Assembly (NCBI RefSeq): GCF_001995215.1
Contig: NZ_MUXN01000008.1
Span: 307,514 to 371,513, forward strand
Direction of reading: 5' to 3'
Source of the DNA: Amycolatopsis azurea DSM 43854
GTDB taxonomy: Bacteria > Actinomycetota > Actinomycetes > Mycobacteriales > Pseudonocardiaceae
DNA: 64,000 bases
The notes beneath the pieces were generated by a model that worked only from the letters and a program-made list of their open reading frames with translations, ran no database searches and had not been told where the DNA came from. The position numbers were made by a program, and so were the translations under genes. Below are positions 1 to 8,709 of this stretch, one piece after another (positions within the stretch are counted from its first letter, which is position 1; every line of letters starts with the position of its first letter).

Positions 1-504
1 AGGATCCGCCGTCACTGGGCTGTGCTGTTGTGGGACACCTTCGAGACGGCCGCGCTGCTGGCCGTCTGCGTCCTGGTGTCCTACCTGTTGCCGCCCGCCG
101 CGTGGGTGATCCAGAACATCCTCTGGTACGCCGCGTTGCTCATCATCCTGCGCTTCGCGTACGTGGTGATGGAGTGGTGGGTCGAGCGGCTGGTGGTCAC
201 GGACAAACGGTTCGTGATGACCACCGGCGTCTACACGACCAAAGTGCTGATGATGCCGATCACCAAGGTCACCGACCTCACCTATGAACGTTCGGCGTGG
301 GGCCGGATGATGGGGTACGGGACCATGGTGGTCGAGTCGGCCGGTCAGATCCAGGCGCTGAACCGCATCGACTATCTGCCGAAGCCGGAAGAGTTCTACG
401 ACACGATCTCCGAGCTCGTGTTCGGCGACAAGCAGAAGCAGGCCGAGCGCTTTTCGATGATCAAGGCGCAGCGTGCGGCGCGCGGCAAGAAGAAGGTCGG
501 TTAG
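1..504 (+). CDS. PH-domain membrane protein (5' end cut by window)
   Basis: The frame is open from the first base, so the true start lies upstream; at least 167 residues are visible. Two hydrophobic segments (about residues 12-32 and 38-55) are followed by a bacterial PH (bPH2/DUF304-type) domain, recognisable by the WWVERLVVTDKRFVMTTGV stretch and the later MPITKVTDLTYERS and GYGTMVVESAG strands. A charged, Lys/Arg-rich tail ends the protein. Family members are inner-membrane proteins of unknown biochemical role, with the PH fold facing the cytoplasm. The next gene starts about 50 bases downstream on the same strand behind its own -10 element, so co-transcription is not required. The family call is fairly safe; the function is not known. 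Confidence 0.8.
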   Translation, partial: RIRRHWAVLLWDTFETAALLAVCVLVSYLLPPAAWVIQNILWYAALLIILRFAYVVMEWWVERLVVTDKRFVMTTGVYTTKVLMMPITKVTDLTYERSAWGRMMGYGTMVVESAGQIQALNRIDYLPKPEEFYDTISELVFGDKQKQAERFSMIKAQRAARGKKKVG

Positions 505-541
505 CGCAGGTCCCGAAGTCGCTGTGACCTGGCGCATCATC

Positions 542-547
542 GATACT
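542..547 (+). promoter_or_regulatory. -10 element of a probable leaderless promoter
   Basis: GATACT lies 8 bases before the ATG at 556, and no Shine-Dalgarno sequence lies between. This spacing is what is expected when transcription starts at or next to the start codon, which is common in actinobacteria. Confidence 0.45.
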
Positions 548-555
548 CATCCTTG

Positions 556-1419
556 ATGCGCATCGACCTGCACGCCCACTCCACCGCCTCCGACGGTACC
601 GACAGCCCTGCCGGGCTGGTCGCCGCCGCCGCGAAGGCGGGCCTCGACGTAGTCGCGATCACCGATCACGACACCACGGCCGGCTGGGCCCCGGCCGCCG
701 AGGCACTCCCGCCGGGGCTTTCCCTGGTGCCCGGCGCCGAGCTGTCCACGATCTCCGTGGATCCGGTGTCCGGACGGCATGTCAGCGTCCACCTGCTCGC
801 GTACCTCTTCGACCCCGGGTCGGAGGCGGTCGTCGCCGAGCAGACCCGGCTGCGGTCGGAGCGGCGGTGGCGGCTGCGCGTGATGGCCGAGCGGATGGCC
901 GCCGACGGCCTGCCGGTCGATCCCGACGAGGTCATGTCGCTGCTGCCCGAGGACGGCTCGGCCGGACGTCCGCATCTTGCTCAGGCTCTCGTGCGGGCCG
1001 GCGTCGTCTCGTCGGTGAACGAGGCCTTCGGGAGCTATCTGGGCAACGGAAGCGGATACTTCGTGGCGCGGCAGGACACGCTCGTCGAGGACGCGATCGA
1101 CATGATCGCGGAGGCGGGCGGCGTCACCGTGATCGCGCATCCCTTCGCCTACACGCGCGGCGCGACCATCACCGTCGACGTGCTCGCCGGGCTGGCCGCG
1201 CACGGGCTCACCGGCGTCGAGGTCGATCACCCGAACCACGACGAGGAGACCCGCGTCCGGCTGCACGGGCTGGCGGGGGAGCTGGGGCTCGTGCGCACCG
1301 GGTCGAGCGACTACCACGGCACGAACAAGACCATCGATCTCGGCGACGAGACCACCGACCCGCTCGCGCTCGAAGAACTCGTCGCGCGGTCGACCGGGTT
1401 CCAGGTCGTGACCCGGTGA
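556..1419 (+). CDS. PHP-domain metal-dependent phosphoesterase
   Basis: A 287-residue protein of the PHP superfamily, close to the 3',5'-nucleoside bisphosphate phosphatase/RNase AM-like group. Metal-binding motifs are in order: DLHAHSTASDGT at the N-terminus, ITDHDTT, GAELST, HVSVHLLAY, a middle VIAHPFAY, and TGSSDYHG near the C-terminus, which together supply the expected His/Asp/Glu ligands. It is predicted cytoplasmic and should hydrolyse phosphoester bonds, perhaps in small nucleotides. A TTG three bases upstream is an alternative start; ATG is preferred because of its distance from the GATACT -10 box. Its stop codon overlaps the start of marC, so the two are translationally coupled. Confidence 0.88.
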   Translation: MRIDLHAHSTASDGTDSPAGLVAAAAKAGLDVVAITDHDTTAGWAPAAEALPPGLSLVPGAELSTISVDPVSGRHVSVHLLAYLFDPGSEAVVAEQTRLRSERRWRLRVMAERMAADGLPVDPDEVMSLLPEDGSAGRPHLAQALVRAGVVSSVNEAFGSYLGNGSGYFVARQDTLVEDAIDMIAEAGGVTVIAHPFAYTRGATITVDVLAGLAAHGLTGVEVDHPNHDEETRVRLHGLAGELGLVRTGSSDYHGTNKTIDLGDETTDPLALEELVARSTGFQVVTR

Positions 1420-2045
1420 CCATCACGGACTTCTTCGACGCGCGCCTGTTCATGAGCGCGACGATCACGCTGATCGTCATCATGGACCCGCCCGGCACGG
1501 TGCCGGTGTTCCTGAGCCTGACCGGCCGCAAGCCGGTGGCGTTCCGTGCCAAGGCCGCGCGGCAGGCGGTGCTGGTCTCGCTGCTGGTGATCTCGCTGTT
1601 CGCCGTCGCGGGGCAAGCGATCCTGTCGTACCTCGGCATCGGGATCCCGGCGCTGCAAGGCGCGGGCGGGCTCCTGCTGCTACTCATCGCGCTGCAACTG
1701 CTGACGGGCAAGACCGGCGGCGAGGCCGAGGCGGCGGGCGACGACGTCAACGTCGCGCTCGTGCCGCTCGGGACGCCGCTGCTCGCCGGGCCGGGCGCGA
1801 TCGCCGCGACCATCGTCTTCGTGCGGCAGGCCGACGGGCACGTCGGCGCTTATGTGGCTCTCGCGCTTTCGATCGTGACGGTGCACTTCGTGCTGTACCT
1901 GTGCATGCGGTACTCGGGCGTGGTGATCCGGCTGATCAAGGAAAGCGGGATCACGCTGCTGGCGAAGATCGCCGGTCTGCTGCTGGCCGCCATCGCGGTC
2001 GAACTGGTGGCGAACTCGGTGAAGGGCTTCATCGCGGGCACGTGA
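1416..2045 (+). CDS. MarC family integral membrane protein
   Basis: This 209-residue protein consists almost entirely of hydrophobic helices (about six) with the family hallmark IMDPPGTVPVFLSLT after the first helix and PLGTPLLAGPGAIAA in the middle. MarC/YchE proteins are inner-membrane proteins whose transport substrate is unsettled; the old multidrug-resistance link was not upheld. The GTG start at 1416 overlaps the PHP stop (GTGA), so it is translationally coupled to the upstream gene. The length is normal for the family. A strong perfect hairpin follows at 2087-2129. Confidence 0.9.
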   Translation: MTITDFFDARLFMSATITLIVIMDPPGTVPVFLSLTGRKPVAFRAKAARQAVLVSLLVISLFAVAGQAILSYLGIGIPALQGAGGLLLLLIALQLLTGKTGGEAEAAGDDVNVALVPLGTPLLAGPGAIAATIVFVRQADGHVGAYVALALSIVTVHFVLYLCMRYSGVVIRLIKESGITLLAKIAGLLLAAIAVELVANSVKGFIAGT

Positions 2046-2086
2046 CCCGGGGGGCTGAAGGGGACTTTCCCCTCATGTCACGCGAC

Positions 2087-2129
2087 GAAGGGGCCCTTCA
2101 CCGCGTCGGATGCGGTGAAGGGCCCCTTC
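2087..2129. repeat. Perfect inverted repeat downstream of marC
   Basis: Two 18-base arms (first arm GAAGGGGCCCTTCACCGC) are separated by a 7-base loop. The first 12 bases of each arm (GAAGGGGCCCTTC region) are themselves close to palindromic. It could act as a terminator for marC, but no T-tract follows. It belongs to the GAAGG/CCTTC class seen repeatedly in this window. Confidence 0.75.
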
Positions 2130-2157
2130 AGCCCCCGGCTCCGGCCGGCAGGCGCGG

Positions 2158-2415
2158 GCGATAGCAAGGGTCCCTTGCTATCGCCTCTCTTGATGTTGAG
2201 AGATGTGTAAGTCCGTGAAGGCCCCCTTGCCTACCCTCAAGGTAGTGAAGGAGGCCTTCACGGACCCTGGGTCCCTCAAGGAGTCCTTCACGGCGGTCCA
2301 AGTACATGAAGGGGTCCTTCACGGAGCCAGGCGCAAGCAAGGGGGCCTTCATGTACTCGCCTCCAGCCCCGCGGCGGGGGCAGACCCGGGGCGATAGCAA
2401 AGGTCCCTTGCTCTC
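2158..2415. repeat. Composite intergenic element, copy 1
   Basis: Ordered modules: (A) a perfect 27-base palindrome 2158-2184 centred on GCAAGGGTCCCTTGC; (B) CTCTCTTGATGTTGAGAG; (C) 2211-2255, a hairpin opening GTCCGTGAAGGC and closing GCCTTCACGGAC; (E) 2301-2357, AGTACATGAAGG pairing with CCTTCATGTACT; then a final GCAAAGGTCCCTTGC at about 2395. The same modules in the same order recur at 20126-20510 and, reversed, at 41301-41649. Module D (GCGTGAAGG..CCTTCACGC) is missing here. The whole 433-base gap between marC and the RecB-like gene is otherwise without a gene. Confidence 0.85.
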
Positions 2416-2478
2416 TTCCTGGGGATCCCCTCGAAAAGTGTCGGTGGGGGTGCGTAGCGTTGCGGGCGGGGTGATCCG

Positions 2479-3339
2479 ATGGAGCAGATTGGTTTCGACT
2501 TCGGCGTTGAAGCGCCGCGCAAGCTGACGAAGGTCTCGCCCGCGCGCCTCGCGACGTTCGAAGACTGCCCGCGCCGCTACCGCATGTCGTACCTGGACCG
2601 CCCGTCCCCGACACGCACCGGCGCGTGGGCGCACAGCACGCTGGGCGCGGTGGTGCACAACGCCTTGCGGGCGCTGTTCGACCTGCCGGTCATCAAGCGC
2701 GTGCCGCAGCGGGCGATGGCGCTCGTCGCCGAGCATTGGAAGGACGCCGGGTTCGAGGACGCCGATCAGGCGGCCAGGTACCGGGCCCGGGCCAAGGGCT
2801 GGGTCGCGGAGTACGTCGAGCACAACGACGTCAGCGTCGATCCGGTCGGGCTGGAGCGCTGGGTTTCCGCACCCGTCACGCTTGAGCCGGGCAGCGGGCC
2901 CAGCCTCATCATCGAGGGCCGCGCCGACCGCATCGACCAGCGCGGCCGGGAACTGGTGATCATCGACTACAAGACCGGCCGTCGTGAGCCGGACGAGTAC
3001 GAGGCGCGCTCCTCGCAGGCCTTGGCGTTGTACGCGGTCGCGGCCGCCAGGACGCTGCGGACGCCGTGCTACCAGGTCGAGCTGCACCATGTGCCCACCG
3101 GCACCGTCGCGGCCGCCGAGCACACCGAGCAGAGCCTCAAACGCCATCTCCAGCGCGCCGACGAGACCGCGGGGGACCTGCGGCTGGCAACGGATACCCT
3201 GAACGCCGGCGGCGACGAGGACGTCCTGTTCCCCGCGCGCCCCGGCCGCCGCTGCTCCTGGTGCGACTTCCGGCCCAGTTGCGCGGCAGGCCAGGAGGCC
3301 GGACCCGCGTCTCAGCCGTGGGAGTTGCTGGCGCCCTAG
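2479..3339 (+). CDS. RecB-family PD-(D/E)XK nuclease with Fe-S cysteines
   Basis: A 286-residue stand-alone nuclease resembling the C-terminal domain of RecB/AddB and Cas4. The catalytic core is GRADRID followed by ELVIIDYKTGR (Asp and the D-x-K pair). An N-terminal Cys (Cys30, in FEDCPRRYR) and a C-terminal cluster CSWCDFRPSC form the usual four-cysteine iron-sulfur staple. A probable role is DNA processing or repair as a single-strand exonuclease; the substrate cannot be read from sequence. The ATG start follows GGCGGGGTGATCCG, a weak ribosome site. It stands alone, with a repeat-filled gap upstream and a small membrane protein gene downstream. Confidence 0.88.
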   Translation: MEQIGFDFGVEAPRKLTKVSPARLATFEDCPRRYRMSYLDRPSPTRTGAWAHSTLGAVVHNALRALFDLPVIKRVPQRAMALVAEHWKDAGFEDADQAARYRARAKGWVAEYVEHNDVSVDPVGLERWVSAPVTLEPGSGPSLIIEGRADRIDQRGRELVIIDYKTGRREPDEYEARSSQALALYAVAAARTLRTPCYQVELHHVPTGTVAAAEHTEQSLKRHLQRADETAGDLRLATDTLNAGGDEDVLFPARPGRRCSWCDFRPSCAAGQEAGPASQPWELLAP

Positions 3340-3373
3340 AATCCCGAGACCCGACGATTGGACAGGCGAGGAC

Positions 3374-3712
3374 GTGTCGTCACCGGACACCGAAGAGCTC
3401 GCGCCACCGCCCGCGGAGCCGGGTGAGCCCGTGGCGCCCGAACGCGGCCGGTTCTGGCGCGGGCTGACCGGTTCGCTCGCGGCCGGGATGGTCGTGCTCG
3501 CGGTGATCGTCCTCGCGATCGCCGGGATCTGCCTGTTCACCGACGCTCCCGGGCCCGGGCCGCTGATGCTGATCGGACATCCGATCGCGGCGGTGGTCGC
3601 CTTGCTGGCCCAACGGGTCGCCGATACCCGCAACGGCCGCGTCGCGGGCTGCGCGGGGCTTCTGGTCGTCGCGAGCGTGACAGCGGCTCTGAGCCTCTTC
3701 TGGTGGAACTAG
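3374..3712 (+). CDS. Small hypothetical membrane protein
   Basis: 112 residues, starting at GTG, with an N-terminal acidic/proline-rich stretch of about 35 residues followed by three hydrophobic segments (about 37-59, 63-84 and 90-110). I do not recognise a named family. It lies 34 bases after the RecB-like nuclease on the same strand and could share its transcript. The protein is predicted to be in the plasma membrane. Codon use matches its neighbours, so I think it is a real gene. Confidence 0.6.
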   Translation: MSSPDTEELAPPPAEPGEPVAPERGRFWRGLTGSLAAGMVVLAVIVLAIAGICLFTDAPGPGPLMLIGHPIAAVVALLAQRVADTRNGRVAGCAGLLVVASVTAALSLFWWN

Positions 3713-3831
3713 CCGGCACGGCAGCAAACTGCCATCCGGCCGGAAAAGGGCTCCGGCAAGGCGAAACTTTGAACTCACTGGGCGCGTCGTAGAGGAACAC
3801 CCGCCGCGCAGCGAGGACGAAGGGCACCGTT

Positions 3832-4476
3832 ATGACCTACCCACCCCAGCCAGGACAGCCCGAATACGGCCAAGGTGAGCAGCAGTACCCAGGGCAGCAG
3901 CAGTATCCGCAAGGCGGCTACGACCAGAGCGGCGCGTACCCCCAGCAGCCTCAGCAGCAGTACCCCGGCTACCCCCAGGAGTACCCCGGTCAGCAGTACC
4001 CGGGCCAGCAGTACGGACAGGGTTTCGGCGGGCCGCCCGCGCCGCCGAAGAAGAGCAACACCGGCCTGCTGGTGGGTATCGCCGCCGCTGTCGTGGTGCT
4101 GGTGACGCTGGCCATCACCGGGTTCGCCGCTCCCGGGTTCTTCTTGAGCGACGACAAGGCCGCCGGTCCCGAAGCGACCGCGCAAGCGATCATCGATGGC
4201 ATCAACGCCCGCGACCGGACCGCGTTGACGGCGCTCAAGTGCGCGAACGCGGAAAAGGATGTCGTACAGGCCATCGAGCGGGTCAGCGACGTCTCGGACG
4301 CCACGCTCGGCGAGACCACGAAAGCCTCCGAGACCGAGTACACGATGTCCGTCACGCTGAACGTCGAAGGACGGACCCGCACCGGCACCGGCACGCTCGC
4401 CCGCGAGGGCGAGAAGTGGTGCTGGAAGGAAATCGGCCGGTTCCGGACCAAGACCTCGACGACCTCGACGACGTGA
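3832..4476 (+). CDS. Pro/Gln/Tyr-rich single-pass membrane protein, DUF4878-like
   Basis: 214 residues: a low-complexity N-terminus rich in QQYPG/YPQ repeats (about 1-65), one transmembrane helix (about 77-100, GLLVGIAAAVVVLVTLAITG), and an extracytoplasmic domain of about 100 residues. That domain looks like the NTF2-like DUF4878 fold (EATAQAIIDGINARD start, strand-rich end). A Cys pair (ALKCANAE and KWCWKE) may form a disulfide outside the membrane. The tail is Thr/Ser-rich. ATG is preceded by GAAGGG. This architecture is common among actinobacterial surface proteins of unknown role. It is convergent with the next gene, with a palindrome between the two stops. Confidence 0.7.
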   Translation: MTYPPQPGQPEYGQGEQQYPGQQQYPQGGYDQSGAYPQQPQQQYPGYPQEYPGQQYPGQQYGQGFGGPPAPPKKSNTGLLVGIAAAVVVLVTLAITGFAAPGFFLSDDKAAGPEATAQAIIDGINARDRTALTALKCANAEKDVVQAIERVSDVSDATLGETTKASETEYTMSVTLNVEGRTRTGTGTLAREGEKWCWKEIGRFRTKTSTTSTT

Positions 4477-4485
4477 TGACGGTGG

Positions 4486-4512
4486 GCGATAGCAAGGGAC
4501 CTTTGCTATCGC
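4486..4512. repeat. 27-base palindrome between convergent genes
   Basis: GCGATAGCAA, seven bases (GGGACCT), then TTGCTATCGC. It is a single copy of the AGCAAGGGACCTTTGCT family and fills almost the whole 43-base gap between two stop codons. A bidirectional terminator is possible, although no T-run is present. Confidence 0.8.
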
Positions 4513-4519
4513 CGGCCGG

Positions 4520-5914
4520 TCACTCGAGGGCGACCAGCGTGGGGCCGCGCTGCTCCAGCAGCACCGGCCCGACCGAAGAGAGCTGCACCGGGCCGTTGTA
4601 GCCGCGACGGTCGACGCCGACGGTGCGGACCGTGGTGCCGGTCAGCTCGTCGAGCACGGCGAGCCCGCCCTGGATCGGCACGACCAGCTGGTCCCCGAAG
4701 GTCACACCAGGGCCGGTGGAGTTGTTCAGCGACCAGCGCGGCGTGAGGTCGTCCCGCGAGAACGCCATGGTCTTCGAGCCGGTGAACCAGTAGACGCCCT
4801 GCGCGGTCCACGAGGTCGTCAAGATGCCGCCCTCCGGATCCCGCGCGAGGTCCGCGGCGGGCACGTCGAGCGGGTACGCCGACTTCTGCATGCCGTCGCC
4901 GCCGTAGATGACCAGCAGTTTCTCCTCGGGAAGCACGATCAGCGCGAGATCGCCGGACATCGCGACGACCTTCGCGTTCTTCCCGGCGAGGACGGTGCTG
5001 TAGTCGACCTTCGGGTCGTCGGCTTCGTCATTGGTCGCGCGGTAGACGGTGAACCGGTCGGCCGGGTCGCCGGGGCAGCGTTCGATCACGCCGATCTTGC
5101 CCGCCGCGGCGGCCACCGTGCCGTAGGTGCAGCCCGTCCTCGGCTGCTTGTTCGCATTGACGATGGCCGGGACCTGGCCGTATTCCATGCTCTTGACCAG
5201 GTCGTCGCGCCAGGTGTTGAGCAGTTTCTTGCCGGTGGTGGTGATGTGCGAGCCGTCGACGACCAGCCGGGTGCCGAGTTCGGCGTCGCCGTTGCGCTGC
5301 GCGGTGCGGCGCCCGGTCCCGGTGTCGAGCTGGGTGACCTCGCTGCAGCCGGTGTCCTTGCGGTACACCGCGTCCACCTTGATCCCGGCGAGCGCGACGG
5401 TGCACAGTTCGAGATCGCGGGAATAGCGCCAGCGGACGTCGCCGGTGTACGGGTCCCGGCCCAGCACCTCGCCCTTGTCCGCGGTGACGACGCTGTTGGC
5501 CTCGCCGATCGGGACGGGCGTCGCCGAACTCGGCGCCTGCCACAGTTCGGTCAGCGAGCCGGGGACCTGCGCCGGCGCGGGCGGGAGCCCGGGCGGCAGG
5601 GTGGCGGCGACCTGCGTGACCGTCGCCGCGCTGTCGCTGTTCACGCCGATGACGACGCCGGTGACCGCGACGACCACCACGATCCCTGCGGCGATCGCGC
5701 GGTCCCGTGTGCGGTTCCACGGCGAGCGGCGGGCGCGTTTCCCGGCCAGTGGCGGTTCGGTGTCCGCCACCGGCGCGGGTTCGGCGTCCAGCACGTCTTC
5801 CGTGCCGATCGAAGCCGTGGTGTCCGGCTCGACGTCGTTCGACGTCTGTTCGGGCCCGGCGGGCACGGGCCGCGCCGGATCCTCGTCCGGCGCGGCTTCC
5901 CAGCGTTCGCTCAC
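4520..5914 (-). CDS. Membrane-anchored beta-propeller (PQQ-like) protein, Rv3212-type
   Basis: 464 residues. An acidic cytoplasmic N-terminus (about 1-60) and a basic RRSPWNRTRDR stop precede one transmembrane helix (about 69-90). The rest is an extracytoplasmic strand-rich region with PQQ/quinoprotein-like repeat features (GEVLGRDPYTGDVRWRYSR, QLDTGTGRRTAQR, GGLAVLDELTGTTVRT). I chose the GTG at 5914 because everything upstream in this frame is Arg/Pro-rich sequence antisense to the helicase tail. It lies 34 bases downstream of the DEAD-box helicase on the same strand, the same neighbour pair as Rv3212/rhlE in mycobacteria. No enzymatic activity can be claimed; a scaffold or sensor role is a guess. 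Confidence 0.75.
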   Translation of the reverse strand: MSERWEAAPDEDPARPVPAGPEQTSNDVEPDTTASIGTEDVLDAEPAPVADTEPPLAGKRARRSPWNRTRDRAIAAGIVVVVAVTGVVIGVNSDSAATVTQVAATLPPGLPPAPAQVPGSLTELWQAPSSATPVPIGEANSVVTADKGEVLGRDPYTGDVRWRYSRDLELCTVALAGIKVDAVYRKDTGCSEVTQLDTGTGRRTAQRNGDAELGTRLVVDGSHITTTGKKLLNTWRDDLVKSMEYGQVPAIVNANKQPRTGCTYGTVAAAAGKIGVIERCPGDPADRFTVYRATNDEADDPKVDYSTVLAGKNAKVVAMSGDLALIVLPEEKLLVIYGGDGMQKSAYPLDVPAADLARDPEGGILTTSWTAQGVYWFTGSKTMAFSRDDLTPRWSLNNSTGPGVTFGDQLVVPIQGGLAVLDELTGTTVRTVGVDRRGYNGPVQLSSVGPVLLEQRGPTLVALE

Positions 5915-5948
5915 GTGCCCTAGCCCCCTACGTCCGCAGTACGAAAGC

Positions 5949-7664
5949 TCAGTCTGCCGACGCAGGTGTATCAGAAGTCGCCGACGGACGGCGACGGCGG
6001 CGTCGGCGAGCCGGACGCTCGGCGCTGTCGCCTGCCTCCTTCTCGACCGCCGGACCGCTGACCTCCGGGCTCGGCTTCGCGCCACCGCGGCTGCGGCGGC
6101 GGGTCCGCGTGCGGCCCTCCGAAGAGGACTCAGAGGCCTCGGTGCCTTCCGCCGAAGCGGCCGCGGCGTCGGCGGCCTCGATCTTGGCGGCCGCGTTGGC
6201 GCCGCCACGGGTCCGCTTGCGCGGCGCGCGGTTGCGCTTGCGGGGCGCCTCTTCGTCCTTCGGGCCCTGGCCGCGGCCCCGGCGCTTGCCGCCCAGGTCC
6301 TCTTCGGCCTCGGCCGAAAGACCAGCGCGGGTCCGCTTCGACAGCGGGAGACGTCCGGTGGTGCCCTCGGGGATGCCGAGGTCGGTGAACAGGTGCTTCG
6401 ACGACGAGTACGTCTCGGCGGGCTCGGGCATGTCGAGCCCGAGGGTGTCGGAGATCAGCTTCCAGCGAGGCTCCTCGTCCCAGTCGACGAGGGTGATCGC
6501 GACACCGGTGCGCCCGGCGCGGCCGGTGCGGCCGATGCGGTGGACGTAGGTCTTCTCGTCCTCCGGCGTCTGGTAGTTGATCACGTGCGTGACGTCGTCG
6601 ATGTCGATGCCGCGGGCGGCGACATCGGTGGCGACCAGCACGTCGACCTTGCCGGAACGGAACGCGCGCAGCGCCTGCTCGCGGGCGCCCTGGCCCAGGT
6701 CACCGTGCACGGCGGCGGCCGCGAAGCCACGCTCGACGAGCTCGTCGGCGACCTTTTGCGCGGTGCGCTTGGTGCGGGTGAAGATCATCGTCAGGCCGCG
6801 GCCCTCGGCCTGCAGCGCGCGGGCGATCAGCTCGGGCTTGTCCATCGAGTGCGCCCGGTAGACGAACTGGGTGGTGCGCTCGTGGATCGCGCCGGCGTCG
6901 TTCTCCTCGGCGCGGATGTGCGTCGGCTGGGTCAGGAACGTGCGGGCCAGCGTGATGATCGGACCCGGCATGGTCGCCGAGAACAGCATCGTCTGCCGCT
7001 TGTCCGGGACCATCCGCAGGATGCGCTCGATGTCGGGCAGGAAGCCCAGGTCGAGCATCTCGTCGGCCTCGTCCAGCACCAGACCGCGGACCTTGCCCAG
7101 CACCAGGTGCTTCTGCTCGGCCAGGTCCAGCAGGCGGCCGGGGGTGCCGATGACGACGTCGACGCCGTTGCGGAGCGCCGCGATCTGCGGCTCGTACGGA
7201 CGGCCGCCGTAGATGGCCAGCGTGCGGATGCCGAGGTGCTTGCCGGCGCCCTTCAGGTCGTTCGCGACCTGGATGCACAGCTCACGGGTCGGCACGACGA
7301 CCAGCACCTGCGGGGTGCCGTCGCCGGGGACCTCGACGCGGTGCAGCAGCGGGACGCCGAAGCCCAGCGTCTTGCCCATGCCCGTGCGGGCCTGGCCGAT
7401 CAGGTCGTCGCCCGCCATGGCCAGCGGCAGCGTCAGCGCCTGGATGGCGAAGGTGCGCTCGATGCCGGCCTCGCCGAGGGCCTTCACGATCTCCGGCTTG
7501 ACGCCGAAGGAGGCGAAGGTCGGGGATTCGGGTTCCACCGGCGCGCCCGCCTGCAGCGGGTGCGACGTGTCCAGCGCGGCCGGGCCGGTCTCGCTGTGCT
7601 CCAGCGCGACGGCGGCCGGGACGCCGGTGGTGTTCTCTTCGGTTGTGGTTTCGTTCGTGGTCAG
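5949..7664 (-). CDS. rhlE: DEAD-box ATP-dependent RNA helicase
   Basis: All core motifs are present in order: Q motif region (SFGVKPEIV..TFAIQ), motif I ARTGMGKT, PTREL, TPGRLLD, DEAD, SAT, and in the second RecA domain ARGIDIDDV and HRIGRTGRAG. The C-terminal region of about 150 residues is an Arg/Lys-rich, low-complexity RNA-binding tail (runs of RKRNRAPRKR and RRRRRRRP). The start is debatable. A GTG at 7538 would begin at the core, but the frame stays open upstream to a CTG at 7664 preceded at good distance by GAGAGG, giving 571 residues with an acidic/Thr-rich leader; I favour the CTG. The likely role is RNA structure remodelling in ribosome assembly or RNA decay. Position beside the Rv3212-like gene supports the rhlE name. 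Confidence 0.9.
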   Translation of the reverse strand: MTTNETTTEENTTGVPAAVALEHSETGPAALDTSHPLQAGAPVEPESPTFASFGVKPEIVKALGEAGIERTFAIQALTLPLAMAGDDLIGQARTGMGKTLGFGVPLLHRVEVPGDGTPQVLVVVPTRELCIQVANDLKGAGKHLGIRTLAIYGGRPYEPQIAALRNGVDVVIGTPGRLLDLAEQKHLVLGKVRGLVLDEADEMLDLGFLPDIERILRMVPDKRQTMLFSATMPGPIITLARTFLTQPTHIRAEENDAGAIHERTTQFVYRAHSMDKPELIARALQAEGRGLTMIFTRTKRTAQKVADELVERGFAAAAVHGDLGQGAREQALRAFRSGKVDVLVATDVAARGIDIDDVTHVINYQTPEDEKTYVHRIGRTGRAGRTGVAITLVDWDEEPRWKLISDTLGLDMPEPAETYSSSKHLFTDLGIPEGTTGRLPLSKRTRAGLSAEAEEDLGGKRRGRGQGPKDEEAPRKRNRAPRKRTRGGANAAAKIEAADAAAASAEGTEASESSSEGRTRTRRRSRGGAKPSPEVSGPAVEKEAGDSAERPARRRRRRRPSATSDTPASAD

Positions 7665-7997
7665 GGTGCTCGCCTCTCTCGTGACCAGCGCGCACTGCCC
7701 TGGTCACCGATTGACACTCGACCACGAAAATTCGCTCGGCTCCGCGCTACTGGCGCTGAAGCGGCCCTTCGTGGGAATGCCGCAGGATGGCGTGCACGCA
7801 CATCATTCTTGTACTGACCGGGGCCACACCGGCTGTCCTTCAGCCGCAGCGGCGTCCCGATCCGGGACGGAAGATCCGTCGTATCCGGCCGTCAGTGTAC
7901 CTGGTCTGCGCTTTTCGGAAAGTCCCCCGGCGTGTCGGAGAGGTGGGATCGGTCTCTTCCCGGCCGGGTGGGTGTGTTCGGCGATACTCTTTCCGCC
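7665..7997. other. Divergent intergenic region, no gene seen
   Basis: A 333-base gap between the helicase and the ferritin-like gene, which are divergently transcribed. It must hold both promoters. Short open frames here have no coding character. The only element I can place is the -10 box of the rightward gene at 7983-7990. Confidence 0.5.
7983..7990 (+). promoter_or_regulatory. -10 element of a probable leaderless promoter
   Basis: GATACTCT ends 7 bases before the GTG at 7998, with no ribosome binding site between them. Confidence 0.45.
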
Positions 7998-8651
7998 GTG
8001 ACGGAGGCAAAGCAGATCAGTGAAGGCGTAGTCGATTTGCTCGGCGTACTCGCCTATGGGGAATTGTCCGCATTCGATCGCATGGCCGAGGACGCGCGCA
8101 CCGCGCCGACGCTGTCCGGACGGGCCGCGCTGGCGTCCATGGCGGCCGCCGAGATCGGGCACTACGACCTGCTCAGCAAGCATCTCGCGGGGCACGGCGT
8201 CGCGATCGAGGACGCGATGCGGCCCTTCGTCGGGCACATCGACGCCTGGCACGCCTCCACCGCGCCGCGCTCCTGGCTCGAGTCACTGGTGAAGGCCTAC
8301 GTCGGCGACGGGCTCGCCGCGGACCTCTACCGCGAGATGGCCAGCTGGCTCGACCCCGAGACCAAGGATCTGGTGCTCACCGTGCTCGCCGACACGGGAC
8401 ATTCGGCGTTCGCCGAGCGCGAGGTCGCGGCCGGGATCCAGGCCGACCCGAAGGCGCGGGACAAGCTCGCGCTGTGGGGCCGCCGCCTGCTGGGCGAGGC
8501 GCTCACGCAGGCCCAGTACGTCGTCGCCGAACGGGACGGGCTCGCCGAACTGATCGTCGAAGGGTCGGGCGACCTTTCGGGAATCGCCGCGCTGTTCCGC
8601 CGGTTGCAGCAGGGGCACACCAAGCGCATGCAGGTGCTGGGGCTCGGCTGA
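7998..8651 (+). CDS. Ferritin-like fold protein, Rv3210c-type
   Basis: 217 residues, all-helical, with Glu/His patterns of a four-helix ferritin-like bundle ([44 protein letters not shown]). The paired E..EIGH and H..E positions suggest a di-metal site, as in MiaE-like tRNA hydroxylases, but activity is not established. The frame extends upstream to a GTG at 7932. I prefer the GTG at 7998 because of the -10 box directly before it. In mycobacteria a homologue sits beside rhlE (Rv3210c/Rv3211), as here. It is followed 58 bases later by the DUF3107 gene. Confidence 0.75.
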   Translation: MTEAKQISEGVVDLLGVLAYGELSAFDRMAEDARTAPTLSGRAALASMAAAEIGHYDLLSKHLAGHGVAIEDAMRPFVGHIDAWHASTAPRSWLESLVKAYVGDGLAADLYREMASWLDPETKDLVLTVLADTGHSAFAEREVAAGIQADPKARDKLALWGRRLLGEALTQAQYVVAERDGLAELIVEGSGDLSGIAALFRRLQQGHTKRMQVLGLG

Positions 8652-8709
8652 GCCCTTCGGCTAGCCTTGGTGGACCAGTGAATTTCGAACTTTCAAGCGG
8701 AGGTCCCAC

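Noticed and set aside
5445..7817. A 790-codon plus-strand open frame opposite the helicase
   Set aside because: Arg/Ala-rich shadow of the helicase and propeller genes, with no domain signal.
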